DNA of 64,000 nt from Hyphomonas sp. TMED17 (GTDB taxonomy: Bacteria; Pseudomonadota; Alphaproteobacteria; Caulobacterales; Hyphomonadaceae): NCBI GenBank assembly GCA_002172915.1, contig NHBW01000009.1:28524-92523 (forward strand). The letters are read 5' to 3'. Of this stretch, positions 8,778 through 18,697 are shown in pieces (the first letter of the stretch is position 1; each line of letters opens with the position of its first letter). The notes below the pieces were generated by a model. It made no database searches, was not told where the DNA came from, and saw nothing but the letters and a program-made list of their open reading frames with translations. Made by a program: the position numbers and the translations under genes.

Positions 8778-10495
8778 GCGTCGGATCCGCCGAACTGTTC
8801 TGACCATGCAGCAACCATTGCGTCCTCAATCTTCTGGAACAGGACCGGTGGCGCTTGCACTGTCATATTATGCGGCAAGGCATCAAGAAGATTTGTGTCG
8901 TCTGCATCAGGCCAGGCCCGGTTCTCATCCGGTATGCCAAGCGTGTCGAGAATCGTCTTCGCGGTTTCAGGTATGAGAGGTTGCGCGATAATCGCAAATA
9001 TTGCGACGAGGTTTAACCCGGTCCGAACGCCAATTGCGGCGGCATCGACATCATTTTTATACTTCACCCAGGGTTCGGCCCGCGTAAGATATTCGTTGCC
9101 AGCAGCCCATAGAGCGCGTGTTTCTGCCGCGGCCTTGCGGAACTCCATTTGTTCATAATGCTCGTTGAGCGCGGTCAGCCGGTTTTTCAGTTCCTCGGCC
9201 ATCCAGGCCTCATCCTCGCCTGGCGTGCCACTGGTCGGCAGTGTGCCGGCGAATTTTGAAACTGTATATTTCGTGATGCGGTTAACGAAATTACCAAGAA
9301 CATTTGCCAGATCGGAATTGATCGAAGCTTGAAATCCTTCCCAGGTAAAAGCGGCATCCGAGCCTTCGGGTGCATTTGCCATAAGGTACCAGCGCCAATA
9401 ATCAGCGGGAAGCAGGTCGAGTGCCTGATCCATAAACACGCCGCGCTGATTAGAGGTTGAAAACTTGCCGCCATACCAAGTGACCCAGTTGAAAGCCTTC
9501 AACCTGTCTACGGTTTTCCATGGTTTGCCTGACCCTAATAATGTCACGGGAAATGATACGGTATGGAAGGCTACATTATCCTTGCCCATGAACTCGACAT
9601 ATTCGACGTCATCGGCGCCCTCGTCAGTCAGCCACCAGCGTTTCCAGTCACTATCGGTGCGGTTTGCCCATTCCTCAGTTGCCGCAATATATTCGATAGG
9701 GGCGTCAAACCAGACGTAAAAAACTTTGTCTTCAAAACCCTTGCGCGGCTGTCCATCCGTATCAAGGACGGGTACGCCCCAGCTTAAATCGCGTGTGATG
9801 GCTCGATCACGCAAGCCTTCATCAATCCATTTCAGGGCGATCGATTTTGCGAGCTGGGGCCAGTCATGCGAATTATTGACCCATTCGCGAATGCGATCCT
9901 GCAATTTTGATTGTAGCAAGAATAGGTGTGCGGTGTCCCGAATCTCGATGTTGCGACCGCCTGAAACAGCCGAATAGGGATTTATCAATTCGACAGGATC
10001 GAGCAGTCGCCCGCATCCATCGCACTGGTCACCCCGTGCCTTCTCATAGCCGCAATCGGGACATGTACCTTCAACATAGCGATCGGGCAGGAAACGTCCG
10101 TCATCAACGCTATATACCTGCTTTGAAGTTCGCTCTTCGATTAGCCCGTTTTGTTCAAGTAATCGCGCGAAATATTGAGTGCGGGCGTGGTTTTCAGGAC
10201 TAGATGAACGCCCGAACCAGTCATAGCTCAAATTGAAACCCGCTCCGGCATCGCGCTGTATCTGATGCTGCTCGTCGCAATAGATGCGGACGTCCATATT
10301 GCCGGCCTGCGCGGCGAGCTCGGCTGGCGTTCCGTGTTCGTCGGTGGCGCAGATGTAGAGTACGTCATGACCGCGCAGACGTTGAAAGCGGGCGTAGATA
10401 TCTGCCGGAAGCATCGATCCAGCCAGATTACCGAGGTGCTTGATACCGTTTATATACGGCAGTGCCGAGGTGATGAGAATCCGACGGGGCGTCAT
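8774..10495 (-). CDS. metG: Methionyl-tRNA synthetase
   Basis: A 573-residue class I synthetase charging tRNA-Met. It begins TPRRILITSALPYINGIKHLGN, with the HIGH-like HLGN, has a four-cysteine zinc knuckle (CPDCG then CDGCG) at roughly residues 135-155, and a KMSKS variant KFSTS in GGKFSTSNQRGVF. The C-terminal half is the helical anticodon domain; there is no extra OB-fold tRNA-binding domain after it. ATG 10495 is chosen since family homology starts there; upstream in-frame starts (10555, 10732) add unrelated sequence and one overlaps the neighbouring gene's leader. A GGAAG lies about 14 bases upstream. Confidence 0.94.
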   Translation of the reverse strand: MTPRRILITSALPYINGIKHLGNLAGSMLPADIYARFQRLRGHDVLYICATDEHGTPAELAAQAGNMDVRIYCDEQHQIQRDAGAGFNLSYDWFGRSSSPENHARTQYFARLLEQNGLIEERTSKQVYSVDDGRFLPDRYVEGTCPDCGYEKARGDQCDGCGRLLDPVELINPYSAVSGGRNIEIRDTAHLFLLQSKLQDRIREWVNNSHDWPQLAKSIALKWIDEGLRDRAITRDLSWGVPVLDTDGQPRKGFEDKVFYVWFDAPIEYIAATEEWANRTDSDWKRWWLTDEGADDVEYVEFMGKDNVAFHTVSFPVTLLGSGKPWKTVDRLKAFNWVTWYGGKFSTSNQRGVFMDQALDLLPADYWRWYLMANAPEGSDAAFTWEGFQASINSDLANVLGNFVNRITKYTVSKFAGTLPTSGTPGEDEAWMAEELKNRLTALNEHYEQMEFRKAAAETRALWAAGNEYLTRAEPWVKYKNDVDAAAIGVRTGLNLVAIFAIIAQPLIPETAKTILDTLGIPDENRAWPDADDTNLLDALPHNMTVQAPPVLFQKIEDAMVAAWSEQFGGSDA

Positions 10496-10613
10496 GACAA
10501 TAAATATCTTCCATAGTTCGCTATATTCAGCGGCGCGTAATTCTTCTGCGTTCATAGCGCTGCGCGCGAAAAATGGAACCGATGAAAAGTGGAGCCGAAC
10601 AAAGGAGAAAATC

Positions 10614-11030
10614 ATGAATCGTGTGTTAGGCGTTAATTGTCTTGGAATTCTGGCATCTGGTCTGTCTATCTGGATTTTAGGCTGGCTGTGGTATGCGATT
10701 ATATTTAACGCGCCCTGGCTCGCGGCAAACAATTACACTGTCGAAGCATTAGCCACGGGCGAAGAGCAATTCCTGCTTTATGTCGGTGGTGCGCTTGTTT
10801 CGTTACTACTGGCTTTTTCACAGGGCAAAGCAATGGTGGCATTCGGTGCTGAAACGGCGCTAGCCGCGGTCAAAGTCGGCCTTGGTATTGGACTATTCAT
10901 CGCAACGCCGATTGTTGCCACCTACCTGATCTATAGCGTCGACCACAATTGGACGCTGTTCGCGATCGATGCCAGTTATATGGTTTTAAGCTTCTGTCTT
11001 GCCGGGCTGATATTCACCCGCTTCAAATAA
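10614..11030 (+). CDS. DUF1761 family membrane protein
   Basis: A 138-residue protein with four predicted membrane helices (about 5-25, 47-65, 78-98 and 115-135). The N-terminal segment 'GILASGLSIWILGWLWYAIIF' and the W-Y-x-x-I-F pattern resemble DUF1761, a family of unknown function. ATG 10614 has a strong AAAGGAG ribosome binding site eight bases upstream; a longer in-frame opening from 10440 would overlap metG on the other strand. A strong hairpin follows the stop. Confidence 0.8.
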   Translation: MNRVLGVNCLGILASGLSIWILGWLWYAIIFNAPWLAANNYTVEALATGEEQFLLYVGGALVSLLLAFSQGKAMVAFGAETALAAVKVGLGIGLFIATPIVATYLIYSVDHNWTLFAIDASYMVLSFCLAGLIFTRFK

Positions 11031-11048
11031 GGGCGGCCCGAAGCAAAT

Positions 11049-11080
11049 GGCCGGAACACTAAAAATTTAGGGTTCCGGCC
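11049..11080 (+). terminator. Hairpin after DUF1761 gene
   Basis: Arms GGCCGGAAC and GTTCCGGCC pair perfectly, and inside them CTAAA pairs with TTTAG, giving a long stem with a two-base loop and one symmetric bulge. There is no T-run after it, so termination would be of the T-poor kind seen at other gene ends in this window. Confidence 0.55.
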
Positions 11081-11298
11081 TCGGAGAGGTGTTGTCAGGC
11101 CGGGCAAAGAGAGCACTGGAGCGGGGGGAAGGGCACTTCGTTTGCGCTCTGCGAATTTGCACCAGATCCTTTCAACCCCCTCAATAGGCCATTACTTCAT
11201 GGCGCAATGATGTCATTGCGCGGAAATAATGTGGCAAACACATGAAAATGTTATGACGTATTGCACTTCCTGAAAGCTCGCATTAAAGGGACCCCAGT

Positions 11299-11374
11299 GC
11301 CCCTATAGCTCAGCTGGTAGAGCAACTGATTTGTAATCAGTAGGTCCGCGGTTCGAGTCCGTGTGGGGGCACCA
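11299..11374 (+). tRNA. tRNA-Thr (anticodon TGT)
   Basis: A 76-base cloverleaf. Acceptor arms are GCCCCTA and TGGGGGC; D-arm GCTC/GAGC; anticodon stem ACTGA/TCAGT around the loop TTTGTAA, giving anticodon UGU; variable loop AGGTC; T-stem CGCGG/CCGTG around TTCGAGT. Discriminator A and an encoded CCA end follow. It stands alone, not beside other tRNAs, and I see no integrase or target-site duplication next to it. Confidence 0.97.
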
Positions 11375-11990
11375 CTTCCTGTTTTTCAAGTTCAGCATGC
11401 TTCGGTAAAAAACCATGATTAAGCAGGGCTTAATGGGGTATTTCTCTTGTTTTTTTGTCCGGTAAAATGCGGTCTGATCCCGCCAAGTTCGGGGATGGCG
11501 TGGGTATATTTGCGGGTAAAAATATCTCTGTGTTTAATTTAAACAAATAAATTCAGCATACTACAAATCAGGAGCGGGGCCGTTTGGGCACCTAAGCGAT
11601 GTTATGATTTCAGTGTTGCAAACCAATCCTGGCGAATGTTGTCACACTTTTCTGGTCGAAATGAGAGAAACAATAAAACGCTTGGTTTTGCACTGTTATA
11701 TGCCGCAGCCAGAGCGCTGAATTTCAACAATGTTTCATCACTTAAATTCGGTATTTTGAACATGCTGTATAAAAATGTCGTCGGACCATATATCTTGCGC
11801 CTTCCGAAACGCTGCCGTTGGGCGTATTTAGCGGCACGCAGATTTTTGTTGTTTGACCGGGTTGCGCGAGGTGGCTACCGGCAGCGGCTGCAATATGTTT
11901 AAGTTAAACCAGATACAGTTAGTGGTTTATTTGTCGTGCTAATATTCGCGCATCTAAATGATGCTGCCTAAAGGCTTTAGAGGATAAAAA
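11375..11990. other. Intergenic region after tRNA-Thr
   Basis: AT-richer than its surroundings. It contains a likely tRNA terminator (11418-11457). An 88-codon opening at 11636-11902 has no ribosome binding site and no recognisable protein features, so I do not call it. Confidence 0.55.
11418..11457 (+). terminator. Possible terminator of tRNA-Thr
   Basis: ATTAAGC and GCTTAAT form a seven-base stem around AGG, followed after a short spacer by a T-rich stretch with seven consecutive T. The weak AT-rich stem and the spacer make this tentative. Confidence 0.4.
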
Positions 11991-12413
11991 ATGCTTCCAA
12001 GAGCTCTGTTTGTCGCCGGTTTTATTTTTGCCGGCATAGCGTCCCAGCCGGGCCTAGCGAAGCCAATAAAAAATCCGGTTTATACGTGCTATACAAAAGA
12101 GACGATGCAACCTGATGCGGATGGAAGTTTTAAAGCGGCCAGCATAATCGAGCGAATATTTTATAATACATTCACGTTTGATGAAGCATCTGGAAGAATG
12201 CAAAGCGGTCAGCAATCCGAGGCTTATGTCTTCGAGCTACATCAGGGAACGTCGTCTACCAACAATCTGCTGGCCTCCCGCCAGTTGCAAGGTTCTGCAA
12301 GTTTTGTGCTGGAGGCGCTGATCATAAAAACATGGGATGGCAAGAATGGTCAGTTTCCATTCGTTTTGCACCTTCAGCATCATTCGCTGGCAGGGGTGTG
12401 CACGCGCAATTAA
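11991..12413 (+). CDS. Secreted hypothetical protein
   Basis: A 140-residue protein that I do not recognise. Residues 1-23 form a signal peptide (hydrophobic LFVAGFIFAGIASQ, cleavage likely after GLA), so it should be exported. The mature part is small, with two cysteines (in YTCYTK and near the C-terminus in GVCTRN) that could form one disulfide. A GAGG ribosome binding site sits nine bases before the ATG. It stands alone after the tRNA, with no operon partner. Confidence 0.65.
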   Translation: MLPRALFVAGFIFAGIASQPGLAKPIKNPVYTCYTKETMQPDADGSFKAASIIERIFYNTFTFDEASGRMQSGQQSEAYVFELHQGTSSTNNLLASRQLQGSASFVLEALIIKTWDGKNGQFPFVLHLQHHSLAGVCTRN

Positions 12414-12732
12414 TGATCCGGGGGTGTCGGCGTAATGGATTTCTGACGATACTAGCGTCTGTCCGACATGCCAGAATGGCTGCGTCCATCACCCCGAGAA
12501 TATTTTAGCTGGTTGTCGAATTGATTGATATTGTCATGTGAACCTGCGCCTGATTTTCGTTCTTTGTCTTTCCGGTCTTCAGGGCAAGGGTGAGCCGGAA
12601 TAGATCGTAACTGATATTCTGTTATGGCCGGCAGATGCTGGTCGTCAACATACATGAATCGGCTTGTTCCAGCGTCATGACGGAGGCCATGGCGGTAAAC
12701 TCGCTCGGTTTTTCTGTTTGTGTTCGTGAGGC
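12414..12732. other. Intergenic region between convergent genes
   Basis: Separates the secreted hypothetical protein from the end of the trehalose operon. I see no gene and no clear terminator. Confidence 0.5.
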
Positions 12733-14502
12733 CTAGACGACTTCGTCCCATTGCCGACTGAGCCGCGCAGCGGCGTTAATAATTCCAACCATGGAGTAAG
12801 TTTGCGGGAAATTGCCCCACAATTCTCCGGTTTTGGTATCAACATCTTCAGACAGCAAGCCGAGATTTGTCCGTGTGGATAGAACGGCTTCGAACATTTT
12901 GCGGGCATCCGCAACGCGACCGATCCGTGCCAGCGCGTCAATGTGCCAGAACGTGCAGGCCGTGAAAGCTGTTTTGGGTGAGCCGAAATCATCTTCGATG
13001 CGGTAACGGTAGACATGGTCATCGACCCGCAATTCTTCATCAACACGCTCTACTGTCGCGATATAACGCGGATCCATCGGATCGATAAAACCGATCTCGG
13101 CCATAAGCAGGACTGACGCGTCGAGATCTGTTCCACCAAATGCACCGGTGAAAGCCTGACGGTCCTCGTTCCAGGCCTTGTCCAATATTGTTGCGTGTAT
13201 TGTTTCCGCGCGTGCGTCCCAGTGAGCGGCCCGCTCGGTTCGGCTCAGCGCTTTGGCAATTCTGGCGAGTCGATCACACGCCGCCCAGCACATAATGGCC
13301 GAGGATGTGTGAATATGCGCGATGCCTCGAAACTCCCAGATGCCGGCATCAGGCGTATTATAGACTTGATAGGCGCGTTCTCCGACCTGCTCGAAATGTT
13401 CGAATTCCAGGTCGCCGGCTTTGGCGAATAAGCGATTATCGAAAAATGCCTGCGCTGCACCTAGTATGACATGTCCGTAAACATCATGCTGGATATGCTC
13501 GGCGGCCTGATTACCAAATCTTACAGGTCCCATGCCGCGATAACCAGTGAGACGCTCGCCGATTTCTTCGGTTAGGTCTGTTTCCAGAGCGATGCCAAAT
13601 ACAGGCTGAATATGCCCACCTTTGGTCATCGCGACTGTGTTGCGGAGATAGCCAAGATATTTTTCAAGCGTACCAACCGCAGCCAGCCTATTGAGCGCCG
13701 TTACGGTGAAATACGCGTCCCTTAGCCAGCAGAACCGGTAATCCCAGTTTCGTTGCGAGCCGGCATGTTCGGGTATTGAGGTTGTCAGAGCGGCAACAAT
13801 GCCGCCGGTCTCTTCATATACGCAAAGCTTGAGCGTGATCGCCGCTCTAATCACGGCCTCTTGCCATTCGGGCGGTGTTGCGAGGCGCTGCGACCATTCC
13901 TGCCATGTATGCAGAGTCCGTTGCAGCCAGTCGCTAGCAATCGATTCCGGGTTGTCGGATAAGGATTCGTCCGGCCCGAGTACAAAGCTTAGCTCGCGGT
14001 CGAGCACGAATTCCCGCTCATCCATGACAAATGATACCGGCGCGTCTGTGGTAACTCGAAAATCGAAATCTTCGTCCGGAAAACGGATATGGGATACGCC
14101 ACGACGGCGCAGGATTGTTCGTTCCCCGCGCTTGCTTTCCGCCCGCAGGAATACCGTGATACGCGGCATACCAGATAGTGGTGTGATCCGCCGCACCATT
14201 GAGGCAGGCCGGAAGAGCCGACCCCGGTCAAAAAATCGCGGGGCGAAGTCTGTAATCTTGAGTGATGATCCGTCTGCAGCAGTCAGAATTGTTTCGATAA
14301 TGGCGGTATTACGGATATAGGTTTGCGTGCAGCTAACCTGTCCGGCAAGCGCGATAGAAAAGGCACCATTGCCACCGAGCAAAGCATTGAAAATCGGCTC
14401 GCCATCAAAGCGCGGTAGACACATCCACTGGATCGATGCTGTCGGGTCAATAAGGGCTGCAACCGTGCCATTGCCAATAATCCCAAGTTCAAGCGTGCTC
14501 AT
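12733..14502 (-). CDS. Glycoside hydrolase family 15 protein (probable trehalase)
   Basis: A 589-residue two-domain protein: an N-terminal beta-sandwich (about 1-200) and an (alpha/alpha)6 barrel (about 210-589). Family signatures are NWDYRFCWLRDA at 252-263 and, near the C-terminus, GLLSEDVD...GELWGNFPQTYS. GH15 includes glucoamylases and, in bacteria such as mycobacteria, trehalases. Its place as third gene in an otsA-otsB operon, with its start overlapping the end of otsB by 14 bases, makes trehalose or a trehalose-like sugar the most likely substrate; that is inference from context. AAGGAG precedes the ATG. Confidence 0.88.
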   Translation of the reverse strand: MSTLELGIIGNGTVAALIDPTASIQWMCLPRFDGEPIFNALLGGNGAFSIALAGQVSCTQTYIRNTAIIETILTAADGSSLKITDFAPRFFDRGRLFRPASMVRRITPLSGMPRITVFLRAESKRGERTILRRRGVSHIRFPDEDFDFRVTTDAPVSFVMDEREFVLDRELSFVLGPDESLSDNPESIASDWLQRTLHTWQEWSQRLATPPEWQEAVIRAAITLKLCVYEETGGIVAALTTSIPEHAGSQRNWDYRFCWLRDAYFTVTALNRLAAVGTLEKYLGYLRNTVAMTKGGHIQPVFGIALETDLTEEIGERLTGYRGMGPVRFGNQAAEHIQHDVYGHVILGAAQAFFDNRLFAKAGDLEFEHFEQVGERAYQVYNTPDAGIWEFRGIAHIHTSSAIMCWAACDRLARIAKALSRTERAAHWDARAETIHATILDKAWNEDRQAFTGAFGGTDLDASVLLMAEIGFIDPMDPRYIATVERVDEELRVDDHVYRYRIEDDFGSPKTAFTACTFWHIDALARIGRVADARKMFEAVLSTRTNLGLLSEDVDTKTGELWGNFPQTYSMVGIINAAARLSRQWDEVV

Positions 14503-15241
14503 CTGTCTGCTCCTTCAGCCATCTCCAGACGGTGTCTGTATCTTCAAAACGGTAAGGTGCGCATGTCTGCCCGGTGCCGACCTTTATGCCGGTCCCTCCG
14601 AGGGCGACGGCAGCCTGCATGGCATCTTCGTCGGTTTTGTCATCGCCAATCATGATCGGGACCCGCCCGGAGAATAATGGGAGAGACATGATCGATGTCA
14701 GTGCCGTTCCTTTATCAACGCCAGCAGGTTTCAGTTCGATAATCATTTTGCCATGCTGGAAGGCATATCCCGTTGTTTGTCGGGCAAGGGCTTGAAGCTT
14801 GCTTGCGAGGTCTGGTCCGGCCTCAGGGTTCTGGCGGTAATGGATCGCGAGCACAGCGCCTTTTTCTTCGATTCTGATGCCTTTTGTGTCGCGAATTATA
14901 AGTTCCGTCGCTTGCAGAAGTGCGGCGGGAGCCTTGACGGCCACAGGGGTGGGTTGAGCACCAGGCGGACAGATATCGTGGCCATGGCCACCGACACGCC
15001 ATAGCGTTTGCGGTGTGCGTGTGCAAAGGTCACGGACATCGCGTCCGCTAATTAGAACCAGAGCGCCGTTTAGTCGCTGGGCAACGGCGTGCAGGCATGC
15101 TGCTCCATCTTTAGGAAGAGCTACTGCATCGGGATCATCCTGCAGAGGTGCCAGCGTGCCATCGAAATCCAGAAACAGCGCATGCTGGGAACTTAAGACC
15201 GGAAAGGTTTGGCCCGAAAGGACCGGTGATTCAGTCATCAT
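14489..15241 (-). CDS. otsB: Trehalose-6-phosphate phosphatase
   Basis: A 250-residue HAD-superfamily phosphatase that removes phosphate from trehalose-6-phosphate. The nucleophile motif DFDGT is at residues 25-29 (FLDFDGTLAPL), motif II is LISGRD near residue 62, and the magnesium-binding GDDKTDEDAM is near 198. It follows otsA with a six-base gap and overlaps the GH15 gene. Two adjacent ATG codons (15241, 15238) could start it. Confidence 0.95.
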   Translation of the reverse strand: MMTESPVLSGQTFPVLSSQHALFLDFDGTLAPLQDDPDAVALPKDGAACLHAVAQRLNGALVLISGRDVRDLCTRTPQTLWRVGGHGHDICPPGAQPTPVAVKAPAALLQATELIIRDTKGIRIEEKGAVLAIHYRQNPEAGPDLASKLQALARQTTGYAFQHGKMIIELKPAGVDKGTALTSIMSLPLFSGRVPIMIGDDKTDEDAMQAAVALGGTGIKVGTGQTCAPYRFEDTDTVWRWLKEQTDEHA

Positions 15242-15247
15242 GTTTGG

Positions 15248-16627
15248 CTACACCGGTGTAAATTTCAGCGCGTTAAGATCATCGAGGAAGGTCTTCCGCC
15301 ACCATGTAATATCTTGTTCGGCAACGATGCTTCGAAGAGCCCGCCAGCGGTGAACACGCTCGTCCAGTGGCATGGTCAACGCAGTATGAATGACATGTGC
15401 GAGATTTCTTGTGTCGTGTGGATTAACCAAGAGCGCATCTTTGAGCTGTTCGGCGGCGCCAGCAAATTCTGACAGGACGAGCACGCCGGGATCACTCTCG
15501 TCTTGTGCCATGATGAACTCTTTGCAAACCAGATTCATGCCATCCCGTAATGGGGTGACCAGCCCGACCCGGGCGATCCTGAAAAGTCCGGCGAGTTCCT
15601 CTCGGTCATAGGACCGGGCCAGATAGCGTAAAGGAATCCAGTCGAGATCGCCATAATCGCCGTTAATCCGCCCGGCCAGACCATCCAGGGTCTGGCGTAA
15701 CTCGCGATACCCGTCGACTTTACTGCGCGATGGCGGCGCGATTTGTGTCACGGACACACGGCCATGGGTTTCGGGATATTCATCGAACAGCTGACCGACC
15801 GCTTTGAAACGTTCGGGTAGACCTTTGGAATAGTCCATTCGATCGACGCCGATGACGAGTTTTCGCCCGCCGAGGAAACGACCGATACGGTCGGCAGCGT
15901 CTTGTGCGGTTTCGGTTTTCGCAGCGTCGGCAAATCCGGTCGCATCAATGCCGATTGGATAAGTTTCGATCTTAATCGTCGTGCCGAAGGCCTCATATAT
16001 GCCGCCACCGCAAGTCATGCCATGACAGTCCTCGAGAAGGTATCGTGTGAAATTACAGCGGTCCTGATCTGACTGGAAACCGATAATCGAATAATCGCAC
16101 ATTGCACGGGCGATCTCCTGATGCTCGGGCAGGGCTCGGAATACTTCAGGCGGCGGAAATGGTATATGCAGGAAGAAGCCAATCGAGCCGTTCCAGCCGG
16201 ACTGCCGCATTGCCTGTCCCATCAATAGAAAATGATAATCGTGCACCCAGACCGTATCACCGCTACATAGCCGGTCGGTAACAAGATCGGCGATGCGCTG
16301 GTTCACATCTGTGTAGACCTGAAACGCCTCGGAGCTGAACGTCGCGAGATCGAGGCGGTAATGGAAAACAGGCCACAGAACGGAATTGGCATATTGTAGA
16401 TAGAATTGCTCGTGTTCGTCGGCTGTCAAGTCCGTGAGAACAAATTCGACACCATCATCCTTAAGTGTTCGGGCACATTGCGGAGGTTGCTCGACGATAT
16501 CGCCTGACCATCCGAACCAGACTCCGCCGGTTGATTTCAAAGATTCCCAGACCGCCACTGCCAGTCCGCCAGCTCGCGCGCCTCGATCGGCCGCGGTTCT
16601 ATTTGATATTGCTATAAGTCTGCCCAT
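15248..16627 (-). CDS. otsA: Alpha,alpha-trehalose-phosphate synthase (UDP-forming)
   Basis: A 459-residue GT20 glycosyltransferase joining UDP-glucose and glucose-6-phosphate. Visible signatures include SNRTAAD at the start, [23 protein letters not shown], and the substrate-binding [16 protein letters not shown], followed by the C-terminal [12 protein letters not shown]. Trehalose made by OtsA/OtsB protects against osmotic and desiccation stress. It is first in the otsA-otsB-GH15 operon. The ribosome binding site before ATG 16627 is weak. Confidence 0.96.
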   Translation of the reverse strand: MGRLIAISNRTAADRGARAGGLAVAVWESLKSTGGVWFGWSGDIVEQPPQCARTLKDDGVEFVLTDLTADEHEQFYLQYANSVLWPVFHYRLDLATFSSEAFQVYTDVNQRIADLVTDRLCSGDTVWVHDYHFLLMGQAMRQSGWNGSIGFFLHIPFPPPEVFRALPEHQEIARAMCDYSIIGFQSDQDRCNFTRYLLEDCHGMTCGGGIYEAFGTTIKIETYPIGIDATGFADAAKTETAQDAADRIGRFLGGRKLVIGVDRMDYSKGLPERFKAVGQLFDEYPETHGRVSVTQIAPPSRSKVDGYRELRQTLDGLAGRINGDYGDLDWIPLRYLARSYDREELAGLFRIARVGLVTPLRDGMNLVCKEFIMAQDESDPGVLVLSEFAGAAEQLKDALLVNPHDTRNLAHVIHTALTMPLDERVHRWRALRSIVAEQDITWWRKTFLDDLNALKFTPV

Positions 16628-17040
16628 AACCCAGCAATAGCCCGCCCCGATCGCAAATACAGAACATTGTCAGAAACAGCCTAAGCTTCGGCATGAAGCG
16701 CAGGAGGAAGGCGCTAAAGCACAAATTTTGAGCACTTCGGCGGGTTTCGACGATATTTATGGAAAAATGCCGCGAGTCAGCAGCGACGGGCTTGCCGTTG
16801 TGCATAATTGTCGTTTGTTGCTGTGCGGCCGTTGCGCTGGGTGGGGGCGCGGCGCTAGGGCGCGATCGGCACGTTGTTGTGAGACCGGTCTAGCGGTGCA
16901 ATCAGTCTGTTTCTCGTATTTATCGCGACGCTTATTGTGCGGCGGTCACGGCCTGATCAAACCAGACATTGTCTGGAAGCATGGTAGTAATCGGGCGAAG
17001 AGCGGCGTGTCAGGATTTGCTGGGAGGCACTCTATAAAGC
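16628..17040. other. Intergenic region upstream of otsA
   Basis: About 410 bases that should hold the promoter of the trehalose operon. No gene, repeat or hairpin stood out. Confidence 0.5.
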
Positions 17041-18480
17041 TTATGAGGTTGGGATCACCCATGCCTCCTCTTCAACCGACCCGCCAAGCAAGTCAGTCAC
17101 GGCGCGATCGGTCACATGTCGGCCGATCTTTGCCATATTGTGAAAATTATCGAGACCATTATTTGGAAAACCCTTGCGGGTGCGATGAATGTTAAACTGC
17201 GTCGAGAAGCTCTGCCCGAAGGCGTGTTCGATGCCGTCTTTTCCAAGCATAAAACCGAGTAGCCCGCCCCAGGTTGCGGCCGGATTATCAGAATCCCAGC
17301 CGCACAATGTCGCGATCTTAATGGTTTCTCGAATGTCACCTTCGCCATAAAACAGGCTGATTAAACTGGCTCCGAAATTGATGCCCGAGGCAAAGCATCC
17401 ATTACAATATAAATTGCGGGACGAAATATCGTAACCGTCGGCCTGGTCGACTTGATATTTTTCATAAAGCTGATCCCGCGTTGTTTCCCATGCGACACCA
17501 TGAAGATAATTCGATTTTACAAAGTCGAACATTGCCGCCGTATAACTGCCCTCAGGTAAGTGTAAACGCGCCTGTTCGGCCATGATAGTGATGTTTTCCT
17601 GCATTGGAACATGCTCTGGTGCAGCAGCTGCAAGGGCATGCATAATGACGTAGAACTCTGCTGCGAGCGCGGCTTCCCCCCGCCCTGTTGTCCGGATTGG
17701 CAAATAGGCCATTTCCAGGGCGGCATCGGGGCGCCCGGGCGCGTAGAGACCAAATATCTCGGTGGTTAACTGCGCATCGATCATTTCCCAGTGCGGGTTG
17801 TTCGCCGGCGCACTTGTTTCTGGTGGTTCCACTCCGGCAAGCATTAGTTCATGCGCCCGTTGATTCGACACCCATAGAAAATTTTGAAAGCCGTTTTCAT
17901 CGGGGCCATAAGGGGTTGGCTTGGTCTCGTCATAAATGTGGGTAATCCAGATTTCCCGGATCTGTGCCGGCGATAGCAGGCTTGTTTCATTCTGGTAGAG
18001 TGCCTGCTGGTAGAGGTATTCGATATCGGTATCGTCGTCAGCGCCCCAGATGTCCTCGTCGCCTCGGTAAACAAAATCTATGATCGGCGAGATTGTGCTT
18101 GGCTCATCAGACCAGATTGCCGGTTGATCGGGTGCGTTCCAGTCGGCGCGGGTATAAAACCTACCATGCGGTCCCGTGCCGCCGATTTTATCCATTTCCG
18201 TCACCAGCCCAGTCCAGTTTCCGATGGACTGTCCCAACCAGAAACCATGCATGCGGTCGAGATATCGATCACGATCAATTATCAGCGTTTCAGGCTCGCC
18301 ATCAGGCGAAGTCGTGCCAGCTGTCTCCGTCGGCAGCGTTTGAGGTTCTGAATTTGCCGGCGGTTCGGACTGAAAGTGGCAGGCTGCAATGCTGAATAAA
18401 CAGATCATGGACACATTGCTAATAACGAGGCTTTTGCAAAATCGTCGCCGCCGTATCACGCTGGCGTTTGGTTCGTTCAT
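17041..18480 (-). CDS. ADP-ribosylglycohydrolase family lipoprotein
   Basis: A 479-residue protein combining a lipoprotein signal (hydrophobic SMICLFSIAAC, lipidated cysteine C34) with an ADP-ribosylglycohydrolase fold. The fold is supported by GFWLGQSIGNWTG at 79-91, the acidic metal-binding DDDTD at 148-152 and, near residue 390, CGWDSDNPAATWGGLLG, the family's second di-magnesium motif. DraG-type enzymes normally act in the cytoplasm, removing ADP-ribose from proteins; an exported, membrane-anchored version suggests another substrate such as a nucleoside derivative or glycan. The gene stands alone. GGAG precedes ATG 18480. Confidence 0.82.
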   Translation of the reverse strand: MNEPNASVIRRRRFCKSLVISNVSMICLFSIAACHFQSEPPANSEPQTLPTETAGTTSPDGEPETLIIDRDRYLDRMHGFWLGQSIGNWTGLVTEMDKIGGTGPHGRFYTRADWNAPDQPAIWSDEPSTISPIIDFVYRGDEDIWGADDDTDIEYLYQQALYQNETSLLSPAQIREIWITHIYDETKPTPYGPDENGFQNFLWVSNQRAHELMLAGVEPPETSAPANNPHWEMIDAQLTTEIFGLYAPGRPDAALEMAYLPIRTTGRGEAALAAEFYVIMHALAAAAPEHVPMQENITIMAEQARLHLPEGSYTAAMFDFVKSNYLHGVAWETTRDQLYEKYQVDQADGYDISSRNLYCNGCFASGINFGASLISLFYGEGDIRETIKIATLCGWDSDNPAATWGGLLGFMLGKDGIEHAFGQSFSTQFNIHRTRKGFPNNGLDNFHNMAKIGRHVTDRAVTDLLGGSVEEEAWVIPTS

Positions 18481-18697
18481 GTCCCGGCTCCGACTGGCTG
18501 TATCTGTTTGATTTTAGTCAACTCTAACTCAAACGGCGTAAAGCGGTAGTCTGCGAACTGTCTGATGCGACGGCTGTGCGCGGAGGGCTGGCGCAAAAGC
18601 TCCATTTCAGTTGCCGGAGCCTACAAGCCGTTTAATGCGCGACGCTAACCCTATTTCGAGACGGCTAATAATTGAAATCGGAAAATTGTGATGCGCC

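Noticed and set aside
11636..11902. Opening of 88 codons after tRNA-Thr
   Set aside because: No ribosome binding site, no recognisable domain, AT-rich context.
11299..11990. Genomic island integrated at tRNA-Thr
   Set aside because: No integrase, no repeat of the tRNA 3' end downstream, and flanking genes look native.
16728..17195. 155-codon plus-strand opening upstream of otsA
   Set aside because: Runs antisense into the ADP-ribosylglycohydrolase gene, no ribosome binding site, arginine/cysteine-rich shadow composition.
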